A DNA stretch of 64,000 bases from Aldehydirespirator sp965220645 (GTDB lineage: Bacteria; Actinomycetota; Acidimicrobiia; Acidimicrobiales; Aldehydirespiratoraceae), in assembly GCA_965220645.1 (NCBI GenBank), contig OZ244836.1, positions 1,612,001 through 1,676,000 on the forward strand, written 5' to 3'. Within the stretch, counting starts at the first letter, position 1, and each line of letters begins with the position of its first letter. The translations under genes were made by a program, and so were the position numbers. The notes under the pieces are model-generated. The model searched no databases, was not told the origin of the DNA, and worked only from the letters and a program-made list of their open reading frames with translations. This document shows, piece by piece, positions 1 to 8,798 of the stretch.

Positions 1-257
1 GCCGCTACAACCTGGCCGCGGCCCGCCACGCCGACAGCGACGACCCGCTCGACCCGTCGTTTCCTGAGAGCCCGGCCGGACGGTGGTCGCGCGGCTATCT
101 GCGCCATCTGCTGGCCACCCATGAACCCACCGCGGCCCGGCTCATCACCCTGCACAACCTGGCCTGGGTGCTGCGCCTCATGGATCAGGTACGCATTGCG
201 GTGCGCACCGGCACCTTCGAGGAGCTGCGCGCCTCCGTAGCCCGTAACTGGCAATAG
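1..257 (+). CDS. tgt: Queuine tRNA-ribosyltransferase, C-terminal end (partial)
   Basis: The gene enters from the left edge in frame 3 and ends at TAG 255-257, so only about 84 C-terminal residues are visible. They contain the Tgt tail pattern LDP...SRGYLRHL...LITLHNL...LRLM...GTFEELR. The enzyme exchanges guanine 34 of certain tRNAs for queuine or preQ1. The next genes, yajC-secD-secF, follow tgt in many bacteria, which supports the call. The family usually has a CxCxxC zinc site between LDP and SRGYL; here that stretch reads SFPESPAG with no cysteine, although the downstream His (TLHNL) is kept. The last codons and stop are repeated in tandem downstream. Confidence 0.85.
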   Translation, partial: RYNLAAARHADSDDPLDPSFPESPAGRWSRGYLRHLLATHEPTAARLITLHNLAWVLRLMDQVRIAVRTGTFEELRASVARNWQ

Positions 258-348
258 GCCCATAGCTGGCAATAGGCCCGTAACTGGCAATAGGCCCGTA
301 ACTGGCAATAAGCCCGTAACTGGCAATAAGCCCGTAACTGGCAATAGA
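241..348 (+). repeat. Six tandem copies of an 18-bp unit covering the tgt stop
   Basis: Six back-to-back 18-base units (CCCGTAACTGGCAATAGG with a few substitutions) start at 241, 259, 277, 295, 313 and 331. The first unit is the last tgt codons plus its TAG, so the 3' end of the gene has been amplified. A TAG or TAA falls in each unit in the tgt frame. There is no ATG or GTG inside, unlike the other junction repeats in this window. Confidence 0.95.
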
Positions 349-373
349 GGCCGAGCTTGCGGGGCCGTGTCCC

Positions 374-406
374 GAGCGGCCTGTGAGCGCAGCGAACAAG
401 AGCGGG
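374..406 (+). repeat. Dispersed repeat, copy 1
   Basis: A 33-base sequence running GAGCGGCCTGTGAGCGCAGC then GAACAAGAGCGGG. Near-identical copies lie at 18167-18202, 18211-18246, 40337-40376 (reverse) and 57274-57314. It contains GAGCG three times as direct repeats and has no strong hairpin. Here it sits between tgt and yajC. Confidence 0.9.
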
Positions 407-455
407 AACGAAGGCGCCCCACCGCGAGGGGTGTCACCTCCGCACGCTGCCGCAA

Positions 456-461
456 TAGGCT
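456..461 (+). promoter_or_regulatory. -10-like hexamer of yajC, leaderless type
   Basis: TAGGCT lies 6 bases before the yajC ATG at 468. At this distance transcription would start at or next to the start codon. There is no good Shine-Dalgarno sequence. A clear -35 element was not seen. Confidence 0.55.
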
Positions 462-467
462 CGGGGC

Positions 468-782
468 ATGGAACAGTTCCTCATCATCATCCTCATGTTC
501 GGCGCGCTGTACTACCTGCTGCTGCGCCCCCAGCAGAAGCGGGAGAAGGCTCGCCGGGAGCTGGTCCGCTCCCTCCAGGCGGGCGACGAGGTGGTGACCA
601 ACGCCGGCATCCACGGTGTCGTGGCCGAAGTGGAGGATGCAGTGGTGTGGCTGGAGGTTGCGCCGAACGTCGAGTTGAAGGTCTCCCGGGATGCGATCGC
701 CGGACAGGTGCCCGGAACATCGGGTACCGACGACGAGGAGGCGGAGGACGACGCCGAGGAGGACGAGGAGCACGACGGCTAG
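468..782 (+). CDS. yajC: Sec translocase accessory subunit YajC
   Basis: 104 residues: one N-terminal membrane helix (about residues 4-20, IIILMFGALYYLLL) followed by the YajC signature RPQQKREK and a beta-rich domain (LQAGDEVVTNAGIHGVV), then a very acidic tail of Asp and Glu. YajC is an inner-membrane partner of SecDF in protein export. It is followed by secD after 48 bases, the usual order. The start follows a TAGGCT box, which suggests a leaderless transcript. The acidic tail is the only unusual part. Confidence 0.93.
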   Translation: MEQFLIIILMFGALYYLLLRPQQKREKARRELVRSLQAGDEVVTNAGIHGVVAEVEDAVVWLEVAPNVELKVSRDAIAGQVPGTSGTDDEEAEDDAEEDEEHDG

Positions 783-830
783 GCCGACAGCGCTCCTGAG
801 GGGCGATCGGGTCGGACCGCGGGAGCGTCC

Positions 831-2273
831 TTGCGCCGCAAGCTCACCTATGTGATCGGCATCGTCGCGGTTGCCGTCGCCGGTGTGGTCTACACGCTGG
901 CCGCCGGCAACGAGCCCCTGCTCGGCCTGGATCTGCAGGGCGGGGCCAGCGTCGTGCTGGAGCCGACTCGAGTGGCGGAGCCCGAGGAGTTGGACGTGGC
1001 CGTGGAGATCATCCGCAACCGGGTGGACGGTCTGGGCGTGGCCGAGCCCGAGATCTCCACTCAGGGCGGGAACATTCTCGTGCAGCTCCCCGGTGTCGAC
1101 GAGCAGCAGCGAGCCTTGGACCTGGTGGGCCAGACCGCGGAGCTGCGCTTCCGGCCCGTGCTCAGCGTGGTGTCGGAGGACGCTCTCACCAGCGGCGACA
1201 CCGACGAGACGCTGCTCGACCTCTTCGCCCTGCCCGAGGGCGAAGTCGCCGCCGACGCGGAGGTCGTGTTGCCCCAGTACGACGATGACCGGAAAATCGC
1301 GTTGCGCTACCGGCTGGGCCCGACCGCGGTCGCGGGCGACGGCCTCGAGGGGGCTGTCGCCCAGTTCCATTCCTTCATCGGCTGGCATGTGGCGCCCACT
1401 TTCAAGCCGGGACCCACCGGCATCGACCTGTTCAACGAGGTGAGCCGCAGGTGCCACAGCCGGGTCCCGTCGTGCCCCACTGGCCAGGTGGCCATAGAAC
1501 TGGACAACGAGATCGTCAGTGCCCCCTCGGTCCAGGCCGACAACGCCTTCTTCGAGCCGTTCGAGCGTTCGGGCATCACCATCTCCGGGGGCTTCAGCGA
1601 GGAGGAGGCCCGCGATGTCGCCCTCGTGCTCGACTACGGCGCCCTGCCGGTGGAACTGGAGGCCCAGCAGAGCCAGATCGTGTCGGCGTCGCTGGGAACC
1701 GACGCCCTGTCCGCCGGTGTCCTCGCAGGACTCATCGGGCTGGGACTCGTGTCGCTCTACCTGCTGATGTACTACCGCCTGCTCGGCCTGGTCGCCATCG
1801 CCAGCCTCGGCCTGTCCGGCGCAATGCTGTGGACCATCATCGCCTGGCTGGGCGAGTCCCAGGGGCTGGCGCTCACCCTGGCCGGAGTCACCGGCCTCAT
1901 CGTTGCCATCGGTGTGTCGGTGGACTCCAACGTCGTGTACTTCGAGCATCTCAAGGAGGACGTGCGGTCGGGTCGGACGCTGCGCTCCGCGGTGGACCGG
2001 GCGTTCCCGGTGGCCTTCTCAACCATCGTCAAGGCGGACTTCGCGTCGCTGATCGCCGCGGCGGTGCTGTACCTCCTGACGGTGGGTCAGGTCCGGGGCT
2101 TCGCCCTGTACCTCGGGCTGGCCACGATCCTCGATCTGGTGGCGACGTACTTCTTCATGGGTCCGCTGGTCGGCTTGATGGCCCGCGGCACGGGCTTGTA
2201 TGCACACCCGGGCCGGTTCGGGATACCCGCTTCGCTGGCGCGGCAGGGGGCCGAGCCCGGAGCAACGACATGA
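831..2273 (+). CDS. secD: Protein translocase subunit SecD
   Basis: 480 residues from a TTG start preceded by GGGAG at 821. One N-terminal membrane helix is followed by the conserved GLDLQGGASVVLE motif, a large periplasmic or extracellular region (about residues 60-280), and a C-terminal block of five membrane helices with the RND-type signature VSVDSNVVYFEHLKED. SecD and SecF use the proton gradient to help release translocated proteins on the outer face of the membrane. The stop overlaps the secF ATG by 4 bases (ATGA), indicating translational coupling. Confidence 0.96.
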   Translation: MRRKLTYVIGIVAVAVAGVVYTLAAGNEPLLGLDLQGGASVVLEPTRVAEPEELDVAVEIIRNRVDGLGVAEPEISTQGGNILVQLPGVDEQQRALDLVGQTAELRFRPVLSVVSEDALTSGDTDETLLDLFALPEGEVAADAEVVLPQYDDDRKIALRYRLGPTAVAGDGLEGAVAQFHSFIGWHVAPTFKPGPTGIDLFNEVSRRCHSRVPSCPTGQVAIELDNEIVSAPSVQADNAFFEPFERSGITISGGFSEEEARDVALVLDYGALPVELEAQQSQIVSASLGTDALSAGVLAGLIGLGLVSLYLLMYYRLLGLVAIASLGLSGAMLWTIIAWLGESQGLALTLAGVTGLIVAIGVSVDSNVVYFEHLKEDVRSGRTLRSAVDRAFPVAFSTIVKADFASLIAAAVLYLLTVGQVRGFALYLGLATILDLVATYFFMGPLVGLMARGTGLYAHPGRFGIPASLARQGAEPGATT

Positions 2274-3403
2274 CCGGCAAGGGCTTGGGCCGGCTGGCCG
2301 CGGCGTACCGCGGTGAGCAGCAGATCGACTTCCCGCAGCTGTGGCGGCGCGCCCTGATCGGCTCGCTGGCAGCGGTGGTGATCAGCGTGGCCAGCTTCGG
2401 GCTGCGTGGCGTCGATCTGGGCATCGAGTTCGAGGGGGGCACGTCCTGGGAGGTGCCCGCGCCGGGTGTGTCGGTTGCTGAGGCCCGGGACGCTCTGCGG
2501 GGCACGGGCGCGGCCGACGCCAAGATCCAGACGGTGGGCGGTGAAACCATCAGGGTTCGGGCCGACATCGAGGCCCCCGAGGCCGTGGACAGCGTGCGCA
2601 ACGCGCTGGCCGGTCTGACCGGCGTCACCGGAGACGATGTGAGCGTGACCACGGTCGGACCGTCGTGGGGAGAGGAGATCACCGGCAAGGCCCGCACCGC
2701 GCTGATCGCCTTCTTCGCCATCGTGGCCGCCTATATCGCGATCAGGCTCGAGTGGAAGATGGCGGTGGGGGCTTTGCTGGCGGTGATCCATGACATCGTG
2801 GTGTCGGTGGGCTTCTACTCCGTGTTCCAGTTCGAGATCACCCCGGCCACGGTCATCGCGTTCCTGACGATCATGGGCTATTCGCTGTACGACACCATCG
2901 TCGTGTACGACAAGGTGCGCGAGGTGGTGGGCCGGGTATCGGCCACCGGTCGCTACACCTACACCGAGATGATGAACCTGTCGCTCAACCAGGTGCTGAT
3001 GCGCTCGGTCAACACCTCGATCACGTCGATGCTTCCGGTGGCGTCGATGCTGGTGATCGGCTCGTTCGTGCTGGGCGCGGTGACGCTTCAGGAGTTTGCG
3101 GTCGCTCTGCTGGTGGGAATATTGGTGGGGACCTATTCTTCGTTGTTCGTAGCAGCCTCAGTGGTGGCCAGGATGAAGGAACGGGAGCCCGCCTACGTCG
3201 AGATCGCGGAGCGGGTCCGTCTGCGCGGCGGTGCGGCCGAGGCCGGCACCCGCACGATCGCGACCGACGACGCGGTGCTCGGCGAAGCGGCTGCGGCCAA
3301 GCGGTCGGCCACGGCCCGGCGGTCGGGGTCGGCTCCCCGAGCCGCGGCAGGGTCGGCGCAGGGCGCGATACCGCCGCGTCCTCGAAAGAAGAAGAAACGG
3401 TGA
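2270..3403 (+). CDS. secF: Protein translocase subunit SecF
   Basis: 377 residues starting at the ATG inside the ATGA overlap with secD. It shows the SecF pattern: first membrane helix near residue 25-50, GIEFEGGTSWEV, then a C-terminal membrane block with GYSLYDTIVVYDKVRE and a polar run NTSITS. The C-terminal 70 residues are rich in Ala, Arg and Lys and end in KKKKR, a cytoplasmic basic tail. It forms the SecDF export motor with SecD. Its stop is GTGA, which opens an 11-codon ORF leading straight to rel. Confidence 0.96.
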   Translation: MTGKGLGRLAAAYRGEQQIDFPQLWRRALIGSLAAVVISVASFGLRGVDLGIEFEGGTSWEVPAPGVSVAEARDALRGTGAADAKIQTVGGETIRVRADIEAPEAVDSVRNALAGLTGVTGDDVSVTTVGPSWGEEITGKARTALIAFFAIVAAYIAIRLEWKMAVGALLAVIHDIVVSVGFYSVFQFEITPATVIAFLTIMGYSLYDTIVVYDKVREVVGRVSATGRYTYTEMMNLSLNQVLMRSVNTSITSMLPVASMLVIGSFVLGAVTLQEFAVALLVGILVGTYSSLFVAASVVARMKEREPAYVEIAERVRLRGGAAEAGTRTIATDDAVLGEAAAAKRSATARRSGSAPRAAAGSAQGAIPPRPRKKKKR

Positions 3404-3435
3404 CCACTATGGTTTGCCGTCACCGGGGCTGCTAG
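3400..3435 (+). other. Micro-ORF bridging secF and rel (11 codons)
   Basis: GTG at 3400 overlaps the secF stop (GTGA). The frame MTTMVCRHRGC ends at TAG 3433-3435, directly abutting the rel GTG at 3436 with no gap. It fits the stop-start relay pattern seen at other junctions here. There is no evidence that the peptide itself has a function. Confidence 0.35.
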
Positions 3436-5676
3436 GTGGCCACCGTCACCCGGGTCCTGCCTTGGAGGCGTGGAGCCCGGCGGCCCGCGGCGGCCGAAAT
3501 CGCCCCACTGCTGGAGTGCTACCGCCAGCGCCACCGGGATGGGTCGCCTGATCTCATCCTGCAAGCCTTCGACGTTGCGGCCAAGGCCCACCAGGGCCAG
3601 ATGCGCCTGTCGGGGGAGCCCTATATCCGTCACCCGCTCGCCGTCGCCACCATCGTGGCTCGGCTCGGCTTGGACGATGTGACCATCGCGGCGTCGCTGC
3701 TTCACGACGCCGTGGAGGACACCGACATGGCCTTGGCCGCCATCGAGACCGACTTCGGTCCCGAGGTCACCCGCATCGTGGACGGGGTCACCAAGCTGGA
3801 CCGGGTCCATTACGACACCCGCGAGCAGCAGCAGGCCGCCTCGGTGCGGAAGATGATCGTCGCCATCGCTCGCGACCTGCGGGTGCTGATCATCAAGCTG
3901 GCCGACCGGCTGCACAACCTGCGCACCCTCGCCGTGCTGCCCGCGTTCAAGCAGGACTACATCGCGCGCGAGACCCTCGATGTGTACGCCCCGCTGGCCC
4001 ACCGTCTGGGGATGCAGGACATCAAGCAGCAACTGGAGGATCTGGCCTTCGCCGCGCTGGAGCCCCGCCGCTACGCCGAGATCGATCAGATGGTGCAGCA
4101 GCGAGCCCCCGAGCGCGACCTCTACCTCGAGCAGGTGCTCGGCAACGTGGAGTCGCGCCTGGCCGAGCTGGGGATCTCCGCCGAGGTGATCGGCCGGCCC
4201 AAGCACCTGTGGTCGATCTACGAGAAGATGGTGGTCAAGGGCCGTTCCTTCGAGGAGATCTTCGACCTGATCGGCATCCGCGTGGTGGTGGACTCGGTGC
4301 GGGACTGCTACGCGGCGCTCGGCTCGATCCATGCCACCTGGCGACCGGTGCAGGGCCGGTTCAAGGACTACATCGCCATGCCCAAGTTCAACCTCTACCA
4401 GTCGTTGCACACGACGGTGGTCGGGCCGCAGGGCAAGACCCTGGAGGTGCAGATCCGGACGCGAGCGATGCATGACCGGGCCGAGCACGGCGTGGCGGCC
4501 CACTGGGAGTACAAGGACGCGTCGCCGTCGGAGGAGATGGCCTGGCTGTCGCGCATCGTCGACTGGCAGCAGGAGACGTCGGACCCGGCCGAGTTCATGT
4601 CCAACCTCAAGATCGAGCTCGACACCGACGAGGTCTACGTGTTCACCCCCAAGGGCAAGGTGATCGAGCTGCCGGTGGGAGCCACCCCGGTGGACTTCGC
4701 CTACAGCATCCACACCGATGTGGGCCACGCCTGCGTCGGTGCGAAGGTGAACGGACGGCTGGTGGCGCTGGACAGCCGCCTGCTTTCGGGTGACGCGGTG
4801 GAGATCTTCACTACCCGCACCGAGGGCGCCGGGCCGAGCCGGGACTGGCTCAAGTTCGTGGCCAGCCGCCGGGCGACCAACAAGATCAAGCAGTGGTACT
4901 CGCGTGAGCGCCGGGCCGACGCCATCGAGAACGGGCGCGACGACCTGATCCAAGCCCTGCGGCGCGAGGGTCTGCCCGCCCAGCGCCTGTTGAAGGACAA
5001 GCTGCTGGACTCCATCGCGGAGCAGCTCAATTACAGCTCGACCGATCTGCTGTTCCTGGCCATCGGGGAGGGCCATCAGTCGGCGGCCTCGGTGGCCGGC
5101 CGCTTCGCCCGGGCCCTGGGAGGCGACGATGTCGACGGTGAAGCCGATCGCGACCGTCTGCCCACCACGGCGAGACGGCGGACCGGCCATCTCCGCAGCG
5201 ACTCCGACGTGGGCGTGCACGTCGAGGGCCTTGACGACATCCTCATCCGGCTGTCGCAGTGCTGCGCGCCGGTGCCGCCCGACGAGATCATGGGCTTCGT
5301 GACCCGGGGACGGGGCGTGTCGGTGCACCGGGCCGACTGCGTTAACGCCATGGGGCTCGCTGAGGGCCAGACCGACAGGCTGATCGAGGTGGAGTGGGAC
5401 GCCGATTTCGCGGGCAAGTTCTCCACGACGATCTCGGTGCATGCGCTGGACCGGCCCGGTCTGCTGCGCGACGTGACCGACGTGCTGGCCGAGCATCGCC
5501 TGAGCATCATCAGCGCCAACGCCGAGACCGGCGACGACTTCATCGCCCGCATGGACTTCGAGTTCGAGCTGGCCGACCTGTCCCAGCTCGACTCGGTGCT
5601 GTCCAGGGTCCTGTCTCTCGAAGCGGTCTTCGAGGCCTACCGGGTGCTCCCCGGCCGCAACTCCCGCCCTGCCTAG
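3436..5676 (+). CDS. rel: Bifunctional (p)ppGpp synthetase/hydrolase, Rel family
   Basis: 746 residues. HD hydrolase domain in the N-terminal part with HD at residues 90-91 and ED at 94-95; synthetase domain from about 250 with GRPKHLWSIYEKM, RFKD at 308-311 and EVQIRTRAMHDRAEHG; TGS domain near 395-455 (VYVFTPKGKVIELPVGATPVDFAY); a Cys-Cys zinc-finger segment (LSQCCAPVPPDEI); and a C-terminal ACT domain. Intact HD residues plus RFKD fit a bifunctional Rel that both makes and degrades the alarmone. The GTG start directly follows a micro-ORF stop (TAG). Length is normal for the family. Confidence 0.96.
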   Translation: MATVTRVLPWRRGARRPAAAEIAPLLECYRQRHRDGSPDLILQAFDVAAKAHQGQMRLSGEPYIRHPLAVATIVARLGLDDVTIAASLLHDAVEDTDMALAAIETDFGPEVTRIVDGVTKLDRVHYDTREQQQAASVRKMIVAIARDLRVLIIKLADRLHNLRTLAVLPAFKQDYIARETLDVYAPLAHRLGMQDIKQQLEDLAFAALEPRRYAEIDQMVQQRAPERDLYLEQVLGNVESRLAELGISAEVIGRPKHLWSIYEKMVVKGRSFEEIFDLIGIRVVVDSVRDCYAALGSIHATWRPVQGRFKDYIAMPKFNLYQSLHTTVVGPQGKTLEVQIRTRAMHDRAEHGVAAHWEYKDASPSEEMAWLSRIVDWQQETSDPAEFMSNLKIELDTDEVYVFTPKGKVIELPVGATPVDFAYSIHTDVGHACVGAKVNGRLVALDSRLLSGDAVEIFTTRTEGAGPSRDWLKFVASRRATNKIKQWYSRERRADAIENGRDDLIQALRREGLPAQRLLKDKLLDSIAEQLNYSSTDLLFLAIGEGHQSAASVAGRFARALGGDDVDGEADRDRLPTTARRRTGHLRSDSDVGVHVEGLDDILIRLSQCCAPVPPDEIMGFVTRGRGVSVHRADCVNAMGLAEGQTDRLIEVEWDADFAGKFSTTISVHALDRPGLLRDVTDVLAEHRLSIISANAETGDDFIARMDFEFELADLSQLDSVLSRVLSLEAVFEAYRVLPGRNSRPA

Positions 5677-5718
5677 CCGCCTTCCGGCTGCCTCCCATTT
5701 GGACCTGCGGGGCGGCGG

Positions 5719-5724
5719 TAGCCT
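5719..5724 (+). promoter_or_regulatory. -10-like hexamer of hisS, leaderless type
   Basis: TAGCCT ends 8 bases before the hisS GTG at 5733. Same sequence and spacing class as before gmk, argC, def and pheS. No Shine-Dalgarno is present. Confidence 0.55.
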
Positions 5725-5732
5725 CCGGGGTC

Positions 5733-7010
5733 GTGGCCCAGCCCTTGTTCCGCGCCCCGGTGGGCACTCGCGACATCCTGCCGCCGGAGTCGGCGCGGCG
5801 GCGCCGGCTGGTGAGCGTGTTCGCCGATCTGGCCGAGCGAACCGGCTTCGGTCTGCTGGAGTCACCCATATTCGAGGACCTCGGAGTGTTCCAGCGGCTC
5901 GGCGCCGACAACGACGTGGTCACCAAGGAGCTGTTCGAGTTCTTCGACAAGGGCGACCCGCCCCGCCACCTTGCCCTGCGCCCCGAGTTGACCGCCAGCG
6001 TCTGCCGGGCGTTCGCCGAACTCCGTCCCACTCCGCCCTGGAAGATCTGGTATTCGGGCCCCCAGTTCCGCTACGAGCGCCCCCAGGCTGGCCGTTACCG
6101 GCAGTTCGAGCAGGTCGGGGTGGAGACCCTCGGCACCGACGACCCTCACGCCGACGTTGAGGTGATCGGACTGGGCGTGCGCTTCTACGAGGCTCTGGGC
6201 ATGAAGCAGGTGCGTCTGCTGCTCAACAGTCTCGGCGACTCCGAGAGTCGCCCGGTCTACGACGCCGCGCTGACCGACTATCTCAAGAGCCGGCGGGACG
6301 AGCTGTCCGAGCAGTCCCAACTGACCCTGGAACGCAACCCGTTGCGGGTGCTCGACTCCAAGCGGGAGCAGGACCAACCGGTGATCGCGGAAGCTCCCGT
6401 GATGGCCGACTTCCTGTCGGGCGCCTCGGCCGAGCACTTCGCGGCCGTGAGGGCCGGGCTCGACAACCTCGACGCGGCCTACGAGATCTCGCCCCGCCTC
6501 GTCCGCGGACTCGACTACTACACCCGGACCACCTTCGAGTTCGTGGCCGACGCCCTCCACACCGCCCAGAACGCGGTGGGCGGCGGCGGGCGCTACGACG
6601 GGTTGGTGGAGGAACTGGGCGGGTCCCCGACGCCGGGCATCGGCTTCGCCCTGGGCGTGGACCGCATCCTGCTGGCCTGCGATGCCGAGAGCGCTTTCGC
6701 CGAGACCGCCGCGCCCGTGGAAGTGTTCGTGGTGGACACGGCCGGCGGCCAGAGTGCCGTCGTGCTCTGTGACCGGCTCCGGCGGAGCGGCCTGGGCGTG
6801 GATCGGGCCTTCGACAGCCGGTCCATGAAGGCTCAGATGAAACGGGCCGACCGATCCGGGGCCGCCGTGGCGGTGATCGTGGGGACCGACGAACAGGACG
6901 AGGGGGCGGTCACCGTGCGCGACATGCGCCCCGGCGGGGGCCAGCAACGGGTGGCCGAGGCTGACGTGGTGGCCGCGGTCACCGAGCTTCTGGAAGGCGC
7001 GGCTCCATGA
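5733..7010 (+). CDS. hisS: Histidyl-tRNA synthetase
   Basis: 425 residues from a GTG that places the typical N-terminus (FRAPVGTRDILPPES) close to the start. Class II motifs are visible: motif 2 in YSGPQFRYERPQAGRYRQFEQ, the histidine-binding signature RLVRGLDYYTRTTFEF, and motif 3 in GIGFALGVDRILL. A C-terminal anticodon-binding domain follows (about residues 330-425). It charges tRNA-His. The stop overlaps aspS by 4 bases (ATGA). The reading frame stays open upstream into rel, but no upstream start gives a better fit. Confidence 0.95.
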   Translation: MAQPLFRAPVGTRDILPPESARRRRLVSVFADLAERTGFGLLESPIFEDLGVFQRLGADNDVVTKELFEFFDKGDPPRHLALRPELTASVCRAFAELRPTPPWKIWYSGPQFRYERPQAGRYRQFEQVGVETLGTDDPHADVEVIGLGVRFYEALGMKQVRLLLNSLGDSESRPVYDAALTDYLKSRRDELSEQSQLTLERNPLRVLDSKREQDQPVIAEAPVMADFLSGASAEHFAAVRAGLDNLDAAYEISPRLVRGLDYYTRTTFEFVADALHTAQNAVGGGGRYDGLVEELGGSPTPGIGFALGVDRILLACDAESAFAETAAPVEVFVVDTAGGQSAVVLCDRLRRSGLGVDRAFDSRSMKAQMKRADRSGAAVAVIVGTDEQDEGAVTVRDMRPGGGQQRVAEADVVAAVTELLEGAAP

Positions 7011-8785
7011 CCGGCATTGACGCCACGTCCATGCGGACCGACCTCTGCGGCCTTCTCGGCCCGGGCGACGCGGGCCGCTCCGTGACGGTGTGCGGTTGGG
7101 TGGACCGCCGTCGTGAGCACAGCGAGCATCTCGCCTTCGTGGACTTGAGAGACCACAGCGGGGTGCTGCAGTGCGTGGTGGACGGCGCCCGCGAACTGCG
7201 CTCGGAGTACGTGCTGCGAGTCACCGGCACCGTGCGGCTGCGTCCCACCGGAACTGCCAACCCGGCGCTGGCCACGGGCGAGGTCGAGCTGCAGGACTGC
7301 GACGTGGAGCTGCTGTCGCGGGCCGAGCCGCCACCGTTCCCGCTCGACGAGCGCACCGAGGTGGACGAGACGCTCCGGTTGAAGCACCGCTACGTCGATC
7401 TGCGCAAGACCCGGATGCAGCGCAACCTGAGGGCTCGGGCCGCAGTCAACCGGGCCATCCGGGCGGCCATGGACGCCCAGGGCTTCTTAGAGGTGGAGAC
7501 GCCGATGCTCATCGCCTCCACCCCCGAGGGAGCACGGGATTTCGTAGTCCCGTCCCGCAAGGAGCCCGGCTCCTTCTACGCCCTTCCCCAGAGTCCGCAG
7601 ATCTTCAAGCAGCTAACGATGGTGGGGGGCGTCGACCGCTACTACCAGATCGCCCGCTGCCTGCGCGACGAGGATCTGCGGGCCGACCGCCAGTTCGAGT
7701 TCTCCCAGCTCGACGTGGAGGCGTCGTTCGTGACACGCGACGACGTGCTCGGCTTCGTGACAAGGGCAGTGGCTGAAGCCACCATCGAGGTGACCGGGCA
7801 CGACCCCGGCACCTTCGACCGCATGACCTGGCACGATGCCATGGAGCGCTTCGGCTCGGACAAGCCCGACACCCGCTTCGGCATGGAGCTGGCCGAGCTG
7901 ACCCCGATCTTCGCCGAGACCCAGGCCCGGGTGTTCCAGGCCCCGTGCGTGAAGGGGATTTGCCTCACCGACGGCGCGGAGGCGCTGGCCCGCAGCCGCG
8001 TCGACGAGCTGGTGGCCACCTGCCAGCGCTGGGGCGCCAAGGGCCTGGCCTGGATGCGCGTCGTACCCGGGGAGGACGGCGGCTCAGCCCTCGACGGGGG
8101 TGTGGCCAAGTTCCTTTCTGCCGCCGAAGGCGCAGGGGTGATCGAAGCCCTGGAGGCCCGGCCGGGCGACATGGTGTTCCTGGTGGCCGACGAGCGCCCC
8201 GTGGTGCGCCATGTGCTGGGCCTGCTGCGCCTCGAGCTGGGCCGGCCGCCGGTCAACGACGGCAGCTTCAACTACCTGTGGGTGGTGGACTTCCCGCTGT
8301 TCGAGGCGCTGAGCGCCGAGGGGGAGCCGATTCCCTCGCACCATCCGTTCACCATGCCCCATGAAGACGATCTGGCGCGGCTCATGGCCGCCGACGACCC
8401 TCGGAAGGGTGAGGCTCTGCTCGGCATACGCAGCCAGGCCTACGACCTCGTGCTGAACGGCTGGGAGCTCGGGTCGGGCAGCGTGAGGATCCATCGCCGC
8501 GACATCCAGCAGCGCATCTTTGAAGTTCTGGGCATCGCCGCCGACGACGCCCAGGAACGCTTCGGCTTCCTACTCGACGCCTTCCGCTACGGCGCCCCTC
8601 CCCACGCCGGCTTCGCGGTGGGCCTGGACCGTCTGGCCGCCCTGCTGGTGGGGGAGGAGAACATCCGCGAGGTCATCGCCTTCCCCAAGACCCAGTCCGG
8701 TTCTGACCCCCTCACCGACGCTCCGAGCCCCATAGCCGAAGCTCACCTGCAAGAGCTTGGCCTGAGAGTACTGCCCCCCGCCTGA
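7007..8785 (+). CDS. aspS: Aspartyl-tRNA synthetase
   Basis: 592 residues, the bacterial-type length. An N-terminal OB-fold (VTVCGWVDRRREHSEHLAFVDLRD) binds the anticodon. The catalytic core has FLEVETPMLIASTPEGARDF, YALPQSPQIFKQLTM and the motif 2 loop CLRDEDLRADRQFEFSQLDVE. Motif 3 is GFAVGLDRLAALL. The motif 2 loop has Phe where many bacterial enzymes have Pro (RQFEFSQ). Whether the enzyme also acts on tRNA-Asn cannot be told from this window. It is translationally coupled to hisS through ATGA. Confidence 0.95.
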   Translation: MTGIDATSMRTDLCGLLGPGDAGRSVTVCGWVDRRREHSEHLAFVDLRDHSGVLQCVVDGARELRSEYVLRVTGTVRLRPTGTANPALATGEVELQDCDVELLSRAEPPPFPLDERTEVDETLRLKHRYVDLRKTRMQRNLRARAAVNRAIRAAMDAQGFLEVETPMLIASTPEGARDFVVPSRKEPGSFYALPQSPQIFKQLTMVGGVDRYYQIARCLRDEDLRADRQFEFSQLDVEASFVTRDDVLGFVTRAVAEATIEVTGHDPGTFDRMTWHDAMERFGSDKPDTRFGMELAELTPIFAETQARVFQAPCVKGICLTDGAEALARSRVDELVATCQRWGAKGLAWMRVVPGEDGGSALDGGVAKFLSAAEGAGVIEALEARPGDMVFLVADERPVVRHVLGLLRLELGRPPVNDGSFNYLWVVDFPLFEALSAEGEPIPSHHPFTMPHEDDLARLMAADDPRKGEALLGIRSQAYDLVLNGWELGSGSVRIHRRDIQQRIFEVLGIAADDAQERFGFLLDAFRYGAPPHAGFAVGLDRLAALLVGEENIREVIAFPKTQSGSDPLTDAPSPIAEAHLQELGLRVLPPA

Positions 8786-8798
8786 GAACAAGCCCTCG

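Noticed and set aside
178..399. - strand frame with repeated IASYG peptides
   Set aside because: Antisense reading of the 18-base tgt-end repeat.
367..597. Open frame through dispersed repeat copy 1 into yajC
   Set aside because: It runs out of frame through yajC and has no plausible protein after the repeat.
3193..5865. 890-residue open frame on the - strand across rel
   Set aside because: A shadow of rel. GC-rich codon use keeps the antisense frame open; the + strand protein has all Rel domains.
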